DNA of 64,000 nt, from positions 4,464,001 through 4,528,000 of the forward strand of contig NC_134440.1 in assembly GCF_030867145.1 (NCBI RefSeq), written 5' to 3'. Positions 1 through 10,920 of this stretch are shown here, piece by piece; the stretch's first letter is position 1; every line of letters begins with the position of its first letter. Below the pieces are notes generated by a model that did not search any database, was not told the DNA's origin, and saw only the letters and a list, made by a program, of their open reading frames with translations. Both the position numbers and the translations under genes were made by a program. This DNA is from Opisthocomus hoazin (taxonomy: Eukaryota; Chordata; Aves; Opisthocomiformes; Opisthocomidae).

Positions 1-48
1 ACAGTGGAAGAGGAATGGTTTGATGCACAGCAGAACAGCACCAATTGA
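1..48 (+). pseudogene. RNF13-like retrocopy, copy 0, C-terminal end only (cut by window edge)
   Basis: These are the final 15 sense codons plus TGA of the same frame found whole at 1883-2875. They encode the end of the acidic tail (VEEEWFDAQQNST followed by Asn). The last residue is Asn here and Thr in the other two copies. The rest of this copy lies left of the window. It shows that the array continues upstream, with at least three copies in total. Whether copy 0 shares the two internal stops cannot be seen. Confidence 0.85.
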
Positions 49-70
49 GCTGTGACCAGGATAAGTTATC

Positions 71-76
71 ATTAAA
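71..76 (+). promoter_or_regulatory. ATTAAA polyadenylation signal after copy 0
   Basis: ATTAAA starts 23 nt after the TGA, in the same place in all three copies (also 2898-2903 and 13446-13451). A GT-rich downstream element is not obvious. Use of the site is inferred. Confidence 0.4.
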
Positions 77-1606
77 TTGAGGGGAGTCTCCCCTGTGCTT
101 TCTTTCAGCTCTTGCTGCAGACTAGCTTGTATTGGGAAGCAATTAACAGCACAGCTTTGGCTGCTCTCCCTGGTCCCCGCAATGAAAAAAAAAGGCATGA
201 AATCTCAGCTGGAAATACCAAAAACTCCCTGAGCCACAGCAATGGGGGAGAAGCAGAAAGGAGGAGGGAAGCAGGGATGTAAGAACATTTGGTATGGGAA
301 CTGGCTTACAGCTATTGGGATACTTCCTCCATTCCCTCTCAAAATACACATGTATGGACACATGGGCACTCCCCAAAGCCATTCCCGATGTGGCCCGAAG
401 GATTATTTAGGACAGTGTCCTGGGAGTGCTTGGGGTTCAGCCAGTAGTGCAAAGACAGAACTGGGCAGATTTGATGGGGTCCGGTGTCTGCACCCACAGT
501 CGAGATTTCCACTGCAGGAGTTAGAGCTCCATGAAACAAATTACATCTAATTTGAGCGGGTATGTGGTGTCCAAGGAGCATCACCATGCAAATATTTATT
601 CAATTATTTATTCAATTATTAACCTGTTTGTTAAAAGGTACAGGTTTTTAGGGATTTGTGGTTCTGAACTGACCTGGGTTCACTGCGTATTCAGACCTAG
701 TTCATTCCAACAACCAAGAGCTACTGCATTCCCATCAGGCTGGTGTTCCTCCGGGCACTGAGCAGTCACCATACAAGTGGGAATTGCCTGGAAGATGGGA
801 GTTTCTGCTGTCAAACACTCTGGGAGGGAGGGACAATACTTGTCCCTTATGCTTTCCAGTCCTTTTTCAGTTTTTCCACCATAATTTTAAAATCAGTTTT
901 TACAGACAGAAGCTTAAGTCTTTTTTAGCTTTTTCATTTCCAACAGCTAAAATTTTAAAGTAAATAAGGTGAAAAGCCCCAATAGATGTTGAAGGTAGCC
1001 CTCCCAAGCTCATCCACCACCCACTCTCACTGTGGTAGGACAGGAGACCAACAAGCTCAGCCTCAGCAAGACCCTATCGTATCAGCCCCTTCAGCAGAGC
1101 TAGCTGCTCACCCAGGGGCCTTGGAGGTGGATCTGCCCTCTCACCAGTTTGGGTAATGGCAGAGTGAGGCCACACGGGCAAACAGAGACTTTCAACTTCT
1201 GCTAGCTGCCATTCTGACCGGCAGTTACCAATCAACTCATTTGAAATGGCAGAAACCTCTTCTACCCTAAGCAATTTATTTGGCTTGGTATCACTTCAAA
1301 CATCACAATTTTGAGAAAAAAGTGCATGTTCGCCAGACCAATCCAAGCTGCCACACACCCCCCCAGCAGACAGAAGCTTGTTCCCACTCTGCCACGTTTT
1401 TCAGCAACAGACACGTAGCTGATGGGGAGGCTCATTCACCCTGTCTGCACATCATCAGCAAAAGGAGACTGGCATCCTCTAGGTACCCAGAGGGAGATGA
1501 AGTTAGAAGCTACGTGCTTGGAGCAGACCAGAAAGGAAGGGGAGAAGAGGTTTAAGCAGGTTTGCAGTAATGTTACACAGCCCAGCCTTGGGAAACGGTC
1601 ACCGGG

Positions 1607-1614
1607 TGATGTCA
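1607..1614 (+). promoter_or_regulatory. CRE-like site TGATGTCA upstream of copy 1
   Basis: TGATGTCA differs from the full CRE palindrome TGACGTCA by one base (the CpG cytosine changed to T). It lies 269 bp before the ATG and about 27 bp before an RFX-like X-box. CREM and RFX2 sites together are typical of promoters active in round spermatids. The site is seen directly; its use is inference. The same site is at 12158-12165 in unit 2. Confidence 0.4.
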
Positions 1615-1640
1615 CAGATCTGCAGAGATGACCTAAGGGT

Positions 1641-1653
1641 GTTGCTTAGCCAC
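1641..1653 (+). promoter_or_regulatory. RFX X-box-like motif upstream of copy 1
   Basis: GTTGCTTAGCCAC resembles the imperfect palindrome bound by RFX factors (GTTGCC, short spacer, GGCAAC), with one mismatch in the right half. It sits about 230 bp before the ATG. It is conserved in unit 2 at 12192-12204, though that says little because the units are nearly identical throughout. Confidence 0.35.
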
Positions 1654-1882
1654 TAGAGACAACAAAAGAGAAGAGTTCTACCCTTAGAACCTCCGGAACC
1701 TGCAGAAAGCCTGTGGAGACCTCTAGGGCAGAAGCAGGTTTTGATCTCCGTCCTGCTGCGGCTCCAAGTCACGGCATAGTGATATCATCCAGGTGGGATT
1801 GTGGCTCTGTGACTGCCTCTTACACTTTTCCTTCGGGACAAGCCGGGAAATTGGTGTTCAGAGCTACCCAACTGCCTCCATC

Positions 1883-2875
1883 ATGAACCTCCGGCTCCTG
1901 CTTCTTTGCTTTACGGTTGCTGCTTCCTTCTTCAATGCTGCTCTTGCCTTTGGGTAAGTGGCTTACAATGACAGTTCTGAGTGTGTTCTTTATAAAGAAG
2001 CCCTGCCTGCATGCTTTGGGCCATGGCTCCCGGCAGAAGGGCTGACAGGGTATTTGATGAGGGTGACACCATCAAATGCTTGCCATCCAACAGAGAATCC
2101 TCCAACACCAAGAAAGGCCTCCGAGACCTACATTGCACTCATACAAGGGTATGATTGCTCTTTTGCCGAGAAAGTCCTTCACGACCAGCAGGCTAGATAC
2201 CAAGCTGCTGTTGTCCACAATGTGGATTCAGAGCAACTGGTTACTGTGATGGCTGATGACAAAGAAATTAAGATACCATCACTCTTTACGGGACAATCGG
2301 TCTCCCTTCACTTGCAAAGGACACTGTAAGACGAGAAACAGGCATGCATCAGACTTCTGCCACCCAAACAGTATTTGAATCCTTGTCAAGACAATGCTAA
2401 AATGCTGCAGGAAGCTTTCGTCATGCAGGTTTTCAGGAATGTATTCTACATCATTATTTCCACTATTGCAATTATGGGTGGCTTAAGCTTGTACAAGAGG
2501 GCTCACAAGAGAAAGCTTCACACATACGGGGAGGTAGACAATTACGAGACCCATGTGATCTGCATAGCAGAGTACAAGGAAGGGGACCACCTAAAGATCC
2601 TGGTCTGTTCTTACACTTACAGTTCCTTCATCGACACCTGGTTCTTCATCCAGTTTGGGAAGAGGAGACGTCCCTTCTGCAAGCAGGTGGTGAAAACCCA
2701 AAGGCAAGGTGACGTGCCAGATCAGGCTGGCGAAGGTGTGAATGAGGAGAAACAGGACTCTGAAGACAATGCAGTCATAGAAGGGCGTGAAGAGGAATAC
2801 ATTGAAGAGGAGAAAGATGATGCAAGCACAGTGGAAGAGGAATGGTTTGATGCACAGCAGAACAGCACCACTTGA
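1883..2875 (+). pseudogene. RNF13/RNF167/ZNRF4-family (PA-TM-RING) intronless retrocopy, copy 1, two in-frame stops
   Basis: Members of this family are membrane E3 ubiquitin ligases of endosomes, lysosomes or ER. One frame of 330 codons plus TGA runs from an ATG with a classic signal peptide (MNLRLLLLCFTVAASF, ending near codon 22). It continues through a PA domain (about codons 26-150; landmarks LPAEGL, NACHP, YDCSF, VVHNVDSEQL, IPSLFTGQS), a transmembrane helix (about 184-203) and a RING-like block (about 221-270; ICIAEYKEGD, LKILVCS, PFCKQ), then an acidic Glu/Asp tail. The real RNF13 gene is split into many exons, so a continuous copy indicates retroposition. TAA at codon 25 (1955-1957) and codon 149 (2327-2329) break it, with no frameshift. 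RING ligands 1, 4, 5, 6 and 7 are lost, and only three Cys remain, so E3 activity is not expected. Mammalian ZNRF4 is also intronless and testis-specific; orthology is possible but unproven. Confidence 0.82.
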
Positions 2876-2897
2876 GCTGTGACCAGGATAAGTTATC

Positions 2898-2903
2898 ATT
2901 AAA
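2898..2903 (+). promoter_or_regulatory. ATTAAA polyadenylation signal after copy 1
   Basis: ATTAAA begins 23 nt past the TGA at 2873-2875. It could end a short transcript of the retrocopy. Confidence 0.4.
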
Positions 2904-3197
2904 TTGAGGGGAGTCTCCCCTGTGCTTTCTTTCAGCTCTTGCTGCAGACTAGCTTGTATTGGGAAGCAATTAACAGCACAGCTTTGGCTGCTCTCCCTGG
3001 TCCCCGCAATGAAAAAAAAAAGGCATGAAATCTCAGCTGGAAATACCAAAAACTCCCTGAGCCACAGCAATGGGGGAGAAGCAGAAAGGAGGAGGGAAGC
3101 AGGGATGTAAGAACATTTGGTATGGGAACTGGCTTACAGCTATTGGGATACTTCCTCAATTCCCTCTCAAAATACACATGTATGGACACATGGGCAC

Positions 3198-6100
3198 ACA
3201 TGCAAACACACTGAATCTTGGTTTTCAGTGTTACCTCGGGGGAGTGCCCAGAAATCCCAGGTGAGAACTGTCCCCTGTGTGTTGCAGCCAGCAGGAATCA
3301 TTTCCTAGCCTGACAAGTACAGAGAGGGGTGGGGGGAAAAATGTGGGGTACTATAAAGCATGATGATGAAACAATTCCCCCTCCTCAGCAGTAAAACCAG
3401 AGCCTACAAGCCCCCAGCACCTCCTCATCACCCGCTGCACTGACACACACTGTCCCCACACGTCAGGTGGCTCAGTACAGCCCAGCGCAGAGGGCAGCGT
3501 GGCCTTTAACTACACTGGCAGAAACACTGCATTGCAAATATCGAGGACACTTTAAACTCTGTCTCCTCAGACAGGAGGTGATGCCAGCGGGAGGTAGAGG
3601 TCCTTACGGCAGGATTCACTTTGTGAAGCTGGGTAGAGGGAAAAAAGAATGAAATGCTTCTAAGCGTGGTGTAATTGGCTGCTTTTGCCTGCTGGCTGGC
3701 AATCTCGCACACTCGCGGAGGCTGACGTGACAGGTACATGTAACCTCCTGCTACCTAGGTTGTTCCAGGTCACTATCCAAATGTGCCTAAGCACCTTAAG
3801 GGGAGCTGGATTTATGTACTAACATGATGCAAACAGATCTTCAGCTCTTCTCTAGATACACCAGGGGTATAGTCGTATTATTTGGGCAGCTTCTGAATAT
3901 GTTTCCAATCCTGCTTAAAGCAAGAGCACAAGTGAAAATCAGCTCTAGCTCCCCAGGCTGGTACGGGTGGCTCTAACACCCACTGTGGATGGGGCAGCGA
4001 GCCAGGGCCTAAGCTGTATATGGGGATACAGAGCTGGAAACACTCACAAAACTACTGTTAGCATTTCATCTCATATGAAAGAAAGGCATAAAGCCTCTTT
4101 AGTAAATGCCAAAAATTAAGGAAGTGAACAGCTCGAACTTACTGTGACCAAGACATCAAACCTGCACAGCTGTGCAAAGGCTAAACTCCCACATCAAAGG
4201 CTCTGCTCTACACATAAAGCATCCTATTTCTTGTGGGCAGTACCCAAGACGTGGGCTATCATCAGATCGCTCTGTTGGGACCATGCAACAGGATGACACA
4301 ACTATGGCCAGCAAATAAGACTAGTGCCTTTGAGGATTTTCCTTTTGAGTGGTTACATTAAGAGTCCAAAGGCCAGGAGTTTAGAAAAATGTTGTCTGAA
4401 AACATTATGCTGCAGAACTGAAGCGTGATCTCCGCAACCCAGAAATCTTGGTGACTTTCGAAAATAACAACTTCTAGATTACTCAGGTATTTTTATGATA
4501 TACATATTGCCTTTATCTTAGAAAGGGTTGGGAAAAGATATAATGGACACATGTGATGGCCGTCAACAAGGCGTGCCTGAATCCACCACTGCTGGCCCAG
4601 GGAAATCCAGACAGCTTCAGGTGGGAGCAACAGAGGAAACCGCAGTTTCAGAATTTTTTTTGGCAGTGGAGAAGTTTCAAACCAATTTCTCCTGGAATGA
4701 AACATGACAGCATTTCCAAGGACTTGATGGAAACAAGTCTTCCTGCAAGCCCTCAGACTGAGCTGTTTCGTTTCATTTGTGGAACAAATGGGGAAAAATG
4801 ATTTTTAAGTCAGTTCACAAGAAAACTGCCCTCCTCTGCAGAGCATGCAGCCTTCTGGGAGCCATAAATCACTTCCACTGCAGAACAAGGCCCCTCAGGG
4901 TGCCTGAGAAGGCAAAGGCTCCACCTGAGGAAGGAGACAGGTCCTTCAGAGGGCAATTAGCAGCAGGAAGTTCATTTAGGTGCCTTTAATTGGCTTCTGG
5001 AGGTAACTCTGCTGTCAGCAGCTTGGAAGGAGACAGGACTGGCTTAGGTAAGCTGCACAAATGTCTTCTCCTTCATCCACTGTGGAAAATCTGGAGCTGA
5101 CCTGAAAGCTCCCCTGGGTCTGTAGCCCCCACTAAGATGGGTGACCCCAGGTCCTCAATGGAAGGAATAAAAGGAAAGATGTCAGTAGCACTGCCAGCTC
5201 CTGTCTCAGCACATTCTCACTGCCCTTGTTCTATGTTAACCAGGGTCTGAAAAAGCACAGAGGCTGCAAACACAAGGGAGCAGGCTGAAGAACTGGTATT
5301 TTCTGCATGCTGGTGGCACCATGGGCCAAAACAGGCTGCTGCCTCCCACAGCAAGTGTCTTGCATCCTACTGATGAAGGAGAAGGGGTTGGACAAGACTC
5401 CTGAGCCAGACCTTGAGATGGCTCTGCGTAATCATACAAAAAGCCATGGTGTCATCCAGCTGCAGAGTGCTCAGCTCAAGGGGACTGTCCTGGGGGAAAT
5501 TCTCCAGGCTGTATTATGCATGAGGTGAGATGAGCTTATCATAGTGCCCTTAATATCTATGAATTTCTTTCCATCTTCAAGAGCAGCACATGCTCTAGAT
5601 GGGCTGAATTTTTACTGAAGTGGGTCAGTAGAAAAATAGTTCCTTCTTACAACACAATACTGCATTGCCTTCATTTAAAAAGGAGAGGGGAAAAAAGGAA
5701 CAGAATCTGGGTAACAGAGAAGCTCTTCACTCCATTTAGTGTTATCAAAGCCTATCACACTGACAAACCTGAAGTGTGTGCCACAGCTAACCTGACCTCC
5801 AGCCCTGCAGCCCTCAGATCCACTGCCCTCCACCAGCATTAACAGGCATCCTAACATAGCGAGGTTAGCTTATTGCCAGGGTGGGACATGCAGCCCTCAT
5901 AGCCTGAATGAGGATTATTAACTTCTCTGGAGGTAGCACCATCGAAGCGTTTAAAATAACCTACAACAGACAATACCTGAGGGGCAAAAGGAGAGCAAGG
6001 GCTCTGGGTCCTGCTGGGGCAGAGCTGTTGACTGTGTGGGCAGTGATGGAGCTGTATATCCTACAGCAGCTCGGGGACATGGCTGCCTCAGTTCACCAGC

Positions 6101-9100
6101 ACTGCAGTCTGGTCGTGAATCAGGAGAGAAGTTCAGTGAAGTGCAGGTAGACGAGGTCTGAAAAAGGCCACACTGGGGGGTGGTACAGACAAATCTTACC
6201 GAAGAATTCATGCCTTCTGCAGAGATGCTGTACTGGCAGTGAATTGAATTGTCACCAAAACACACAGGGGAGGCAAGAGAGGCAAAGACAGGAGCTATTG
6301 GGAAGGGAGCCCTGATTTCTGTATGTCCCAGAGCTCAAGCAGAAGGGAAATGGTATCTACAGAGTTTCAAACTCATGCCAGAAAAAGGAGAACTAGAAAT
6401 ATTTTAGACAAATGCTGTGCAGAAAGACATTAACTGAGGGGGCAAGGAGGAATACGAATGCAGTATCGTGAGTCCAGCCAGGAACATCTTGGAGGAGCAG
6501 CCAAAGCCCTAATGAATCCATCAGAAAGCCTAATGAGGGAAGAGCCAAGGATGAGCCAATGTGGGCATTTTTGATCAGAGCACTAGGGCTGGGTGGAAAC
6601 ACCAGAACCACCCACATGGAACCTCCACTGGTATCTCTGCCTTGGGGGAGCACCTAAACACACTGTGCTTAAATGAGCTGCCAGGAGCCCTCCTCCTTTT
6701 AGTACAATCCCGCCCCATAAACCGAGCTCCACTGCACATACTCTATTAAGCAATAACCAGGTTCCAGCACGGCCTCAAAGAATGACTTCCAGATCTCATT
6801 TATCAGGGGGTTCTTTGCAGTTTCTTGCACGTTTTATTGCAGGCTTTTTCTGCACAAACATAGTTCACTATATTGCTGGAGAGTCACCAGACTGTGACCC
6901 AGAGGGAAGCACCTGATGATCCAGCACTGAGAACTATTGACTTCACCACCAGAACATCACTGCTATAGATCACCAGGAGCAAGTAGGGTGGCTGATTACC
7001 CCGTGTGCAACCTACAGACAGAGAACAGACTTTCCCCACACAGAAAGCCCACACTAAGCCTTGACAACAACATTTAAAGAACTACTTTAAGGGTTTAAGT
7101 GAGATTTGAGTGATCTCTAGATCCCTTGCAGGCCAAAGGTAGGAATTTCAGCCTTGGAGACTCAAGTGCAATACCTACTGTAATTAAAAAGGAGAGCACC
7201 AGCTTCCCTGTGGCCCAATCCAATTGACATCAATAGCATTACAGCAGCCAAGAGCCTGACCTTTGATCTCCAAAATCCATCTGGAACGGAGATGAAGGAC
7301 AGAACGTGCCTGCCCACAGGGCCAGGAGTCTCTGCTACCCAAAGACTGCAACATGCATGAAAGCCTTCCTTCCTTGGGCCATACCACATACCTCCCACGC
7401 CATCATGCCACGGTTGGTTTTTTCCTCCTGCAATGTAGGCATCACTCAGTGCCTCCATTTCACCAGCAGGAAATTCCTTACAGACCCCCAGCAGCACTTC
7501 AAGCCTGGTGTGCAAGCTGCCTGTTCCCCTCACAGCAGGGATGCAGCTGGCTCTGGCAGCCGTGCTCCATCTCACTTTCACAGCTCACGCAGGAGCAGTG
7601 GGCTTCAGGAAGCTTTAGACACAAGCAGCTTCACTACCCAACTCCATGTTCCTTCCCAAACATCTTGAGCATGCGGGGACATACAGTTGGCCCTTAATAA
7701 CTCATAGTACCTAACTGTTCTTCCTTCATCCAGTCTCTCAGCCTCCTCCTTTCCCGGGTCAGGTTTCCCCACCCCAGGTTCTGACACCCAGTTTTTCCTC
7801 CCAACAACCCATCTCTTTATCCCCTTCTGCCTCTTATCCACACCCCATGATGCTCTCCTTTGTCTCCCACTCGCAGAAAGCTTCATATGTGCCTTAACAA
7901 ATCAGATTACCCCGAGGTGTCTTTGCACACAGGAAGCCTGGTACAGCTAAGCCAGGAATCCAGCTCTCTAGGGTAATCTGCGGAGTACGGCTGGTTATTA
8001 GTCACTACAGTAGAACAATCAACACAGTTTCTGTAATGCAGTAAGATGGATTGAAGCTACTTAAGAATACAAGGAAATGGGATCAGTGCTTTGAAAAAGT
8101 AGCTTGGCTCACCAAATCCGCTTCTACCATAGCGGCTGAGCTCACGCACAGGCTTTGATTGCACACACTAATGCTGCAGCACAGATGCTCACAGCTGGCA
8201 ATGCTGGACCTGACGAGCCAGCAGTCAAGCCCATACCAGGTACACCTACACCTTGCTCTGATGGAAATACACGACAGTCCCATGCTGAGGTAGCAAGGGG
8301 CAAGATACAGCTCTGCTGTGTTGCTCCTATTTCTTTCCTGTTATCAGAAGAGATCACACCCTTGCTCCATGTCTGCTTTCGCACCAGAACGATTCTGCTC
8401 TATAGTACTTTTCCCTTTCAAACGTTCTCAGAAAATAAACATCCAGCTCTTCCCATTGCATCTGCGCCAAGACCCGAGTAGACTGCAGAGTCTCAGAGGC
8501 TTCAAGCTACCTGCTCTCTCAATCACAAAGACTGATTCCACACCTCCCTTAAAGAGATGAGGCTTGGTCAGGTACAAGACTCCATTCCTGACCTAAAAAA
8601 ATATTCTTTCTCCACAAATCTCTCCCCCTCTGCTGAAGTCAGAGATGCCACTCCAGAAGTTTAAGAAATGATATATCAACGGGGTAAAGTCTCCCCAGTG
8701 TCAGATCCCACTAGCCACAGTAGCACAGGGAAGGAGGGAACGTATGTATCCCTGGCCTGGCATCATAGTGTTGGGAAACATCCTCCATAGAGGCATCTCC
8801 TGCCTGAAGTGCCAAGACCAGTATGTCACAGCGATCCTAAAGAAAAAAAAATTGAAATGTTGTCTTCTGCTGACTCAGACAAGCAACTTCTTCTCTTCCA
8901 GGCATCAGGGGGTGTGAATGACTCTACAGAGAAGTCTGTTTCTTGGTTCCTTCCTCCAGGCTGTCAGCCAGGGAGGCTGAAGCAGGCCTGCAAAAGGCTC
9001 TGCAGAGAAGCAGCAGCCACATGACCTCTTGGAAGACTACTCTGTGCTTTCACTGCCCATGCCCTGTCTGCAGGAGAGGGCCTGCATTGCTCCCCTGCTC

Positions 9101-10920
9101 TCCCATTCCCAGAGAGGGCAGGTAGCCCCACTGCCAGCACCAAGCTTGGCCAATACAAGGAAGGAAGAAAAGGACCAGAAACTTGGAAAAACATGTCTGA
9201 TGCAACTAATTTCTGTGTGAACGAAACCCAAGAGTCTCCTGAGAGAATCCAGGGGGCTATGGATGAGAAATCATCACTTTATAGGTAGGGAACAGAGGTG
9301 CTTGGAGAATGGGGGTGCATCCAAGACTCACTATTTACTCATTCCACAAAGCATTTCCTTGTTACTCCTGTTTATTGATTAAGTGTAAACTACTGTAGTA
9401 GTCTAAGGATAAAGATCTGAGCCAATTTTTTTCTTCTGACCTTTCTGCCCCTCTGCCACAAGGCTGGGAGAAAGAGGGGGAAAAAACTGACCTGGCCCCG
9501 GCTGCCCTAATTAACTGGAGCCCTGATTGATTTTGATAGGTAGCTCTGGCCTCATTCAGCAGCACAACACTTATCCAGATAAGCAGAGGAGCAGTGCATC
9601 AATCCAGACCACCCCAAGCAACACAGAGCTCGTCTAACAGCAACAGCATCTTTAATACACCTCTTATGATGAAACCTCACCATCTTTCCAATTCTCCCTC
9701 CAACACTTTAAGACCTTCCAAGAAAAATCAACCACCATCTGCAGATGGACAGCAAAAGCTATCCTGAAGGGCTCAACCTTCTTAAACTTCAAGCAGGGGC
9801 TGTGGGAAGCCCTTGGTCCATCAGAACAAGCAGCAGCACCCATGATTACAGGGGCCAGATGCTCTCAGCCCATCTATGTTATAGGACAGTGTGTGCAGCT
9901 CCTGTGCATTGCTATAAGGAGACACACCACAGGCTGACATGAAGGTAAATTGAAGGTTAGTAGGCAGAAATCAAACAGGGAGACTGGAGGCAGGCTAACA
10001 CAAGGGTTGTGGTAGAGACTTTGACTAAGAGGAGAAAGGGGGAAGAAGTGCACACAGAGCAGCACCTGTCTCTGGCACCAAGAGCCTCACCAGAGCCCTG
10101 CAGTCCAAGGAAGAGACTCCAAGCATTTTACCCACCTGATCCAAAAACCCTTACCGCTGTTAACTTGGTTTTGCTCTCCTTCAAGCATGTGATGAAGAGA
10201 GAAAATGAATGCAAGAAAAGAGACACTGTTGATTTAATTGCCCATATTCATTACTGGAGCAAGAAAAATAACCCTAGCAATAGCACTGGCTGAGTGACAT
10301 GCATTTAATTCGTGTATGAGAAGCATTTGCTTTGGTCAGTGGAATGTATATAAAAACCTTCATCTTAACCTGACCTTTCCAGGAAAGCTCTGATCTAAAT
10401 AGCACTGCCCAATGCTGCAGTGACAGCTGGGCACTCCCCTGCCACTCCAGCAAGCCCGGAGCAGCACCCCTGCACCCCCAAAAGCCTCCCCACTTGCCTC
10501 TGCTTTGGCTTTCCCTGTGCAGAACCCAACACTCTCTTGCTATGCAAGACAGCTATGTCTTGCTTGGCCCTGTTTTCCCTGATCCATTTACCTCCTGGCA
10601 TCTTTACGCTGCTTTTCCCAGGCTTGAACTAACCACCTTCCTCCATGGTGACAGCGACATTGCAACCAGTGTCATCGAGGAGCCCTGCCTGCGGCTGAGC
10701 ACCCTTGGGTCCCAGTAAACCCAGTAATTTTCCCCTGGCAGATTCACTGCGTGGTGATGAGCAGGATGCCAGGACACAGGACCTAGAGACTGACAGAGGC
10801 AGATCTGCCCCTCCCACCGCCCCAATATTTCTTTAGCTGTGGAAGGTAACAAAACCAAGCTGTTCACTAAGCCTGGACTCCTCTGGTCAGAAGTTTATAG
10901 CCAAACTGTTTTACTGAACC
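3198..10920. other. 7.7-kb single-copy spacer between the two arrays, no gene recognised
   Basis: The sequence changes abruptly from unit DNA at both ends. All open frames are short (under about 145 codons), lack family motifs and do not form a spliced model. I recognise no CR1, LTR or SINE in it. A perfect double GATA motif (CTTATC-CA-GATAAG) lies at 9570-9583. The spacer could be the natural right flank of array 1 running into the left flank of array 2. Confidence 0.6.

Larger units (their letters stand above)
1..369 (+). repeat. 3' end of tandem unit 0 of the 2.8-kb RNF13-like array
   Basis: This sequence matches 2828-3197 almost base for base, so the window opens inside a tandem repeat. 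It covers the last 16 codons of the RNF13-like frame, the ATTAAA signal, an A9 run and about 180 bp of downstream DNA. The unit ends at the GCAC before TCCCC; position 370 then starts the next unit. Differences seen from the later copies are AAT instead of ACT in the last sense codon, CCTCCATTC instead of CCTCAATTC near 333, and one A fewer in the A run. Confidence 0.93.
370..3197 (+). repeat. Tandem unit 1 (complete, about 2.83 kb)
   Basis: This is a whole repeat unit. It begins at TCCCCAAAGCC, directly joined to unit 0, and ends at CACATGGGCAC, where the array stops and unrelated sequence begins. The first 1.2 kb shows no gene and includes a short AT-rich direct repeat (TTTATTCAATTA twice, about 597-622). 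The remainder holds an upstream region with CRE-like and X-box-like sites and the RNF13-like frame. Against unit 2 I counted at least six substitutions, one 3-bp indel and an A-run length change over the whole unit, so the two are very recent copies or are kept alike by gene conversion. Confidence 0.93.

Noticed and set aside
1280-1631. Short frames upstream of the RNF13-like copies (also 11831-12182)
   Set aside because: They are duplicated only because the unit is duplicated. No motif is present, and they overlap each other in different frames.
3013-3022. A10 run 138 bp after the retrocopy stop as a retroposition poly-A tail
   Set aside because: It is short, lies well past the ATTAAA, and no target-site duplication flanks the copy. 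It could equally be a random A run.
2591-3070. 159-codon minus-strand frame opposite the retrocopy tail
   Set aside because: It is a shadow of the acidic coding tail (Glu/Asp codons read backwards as Leu/Phe/Ser).
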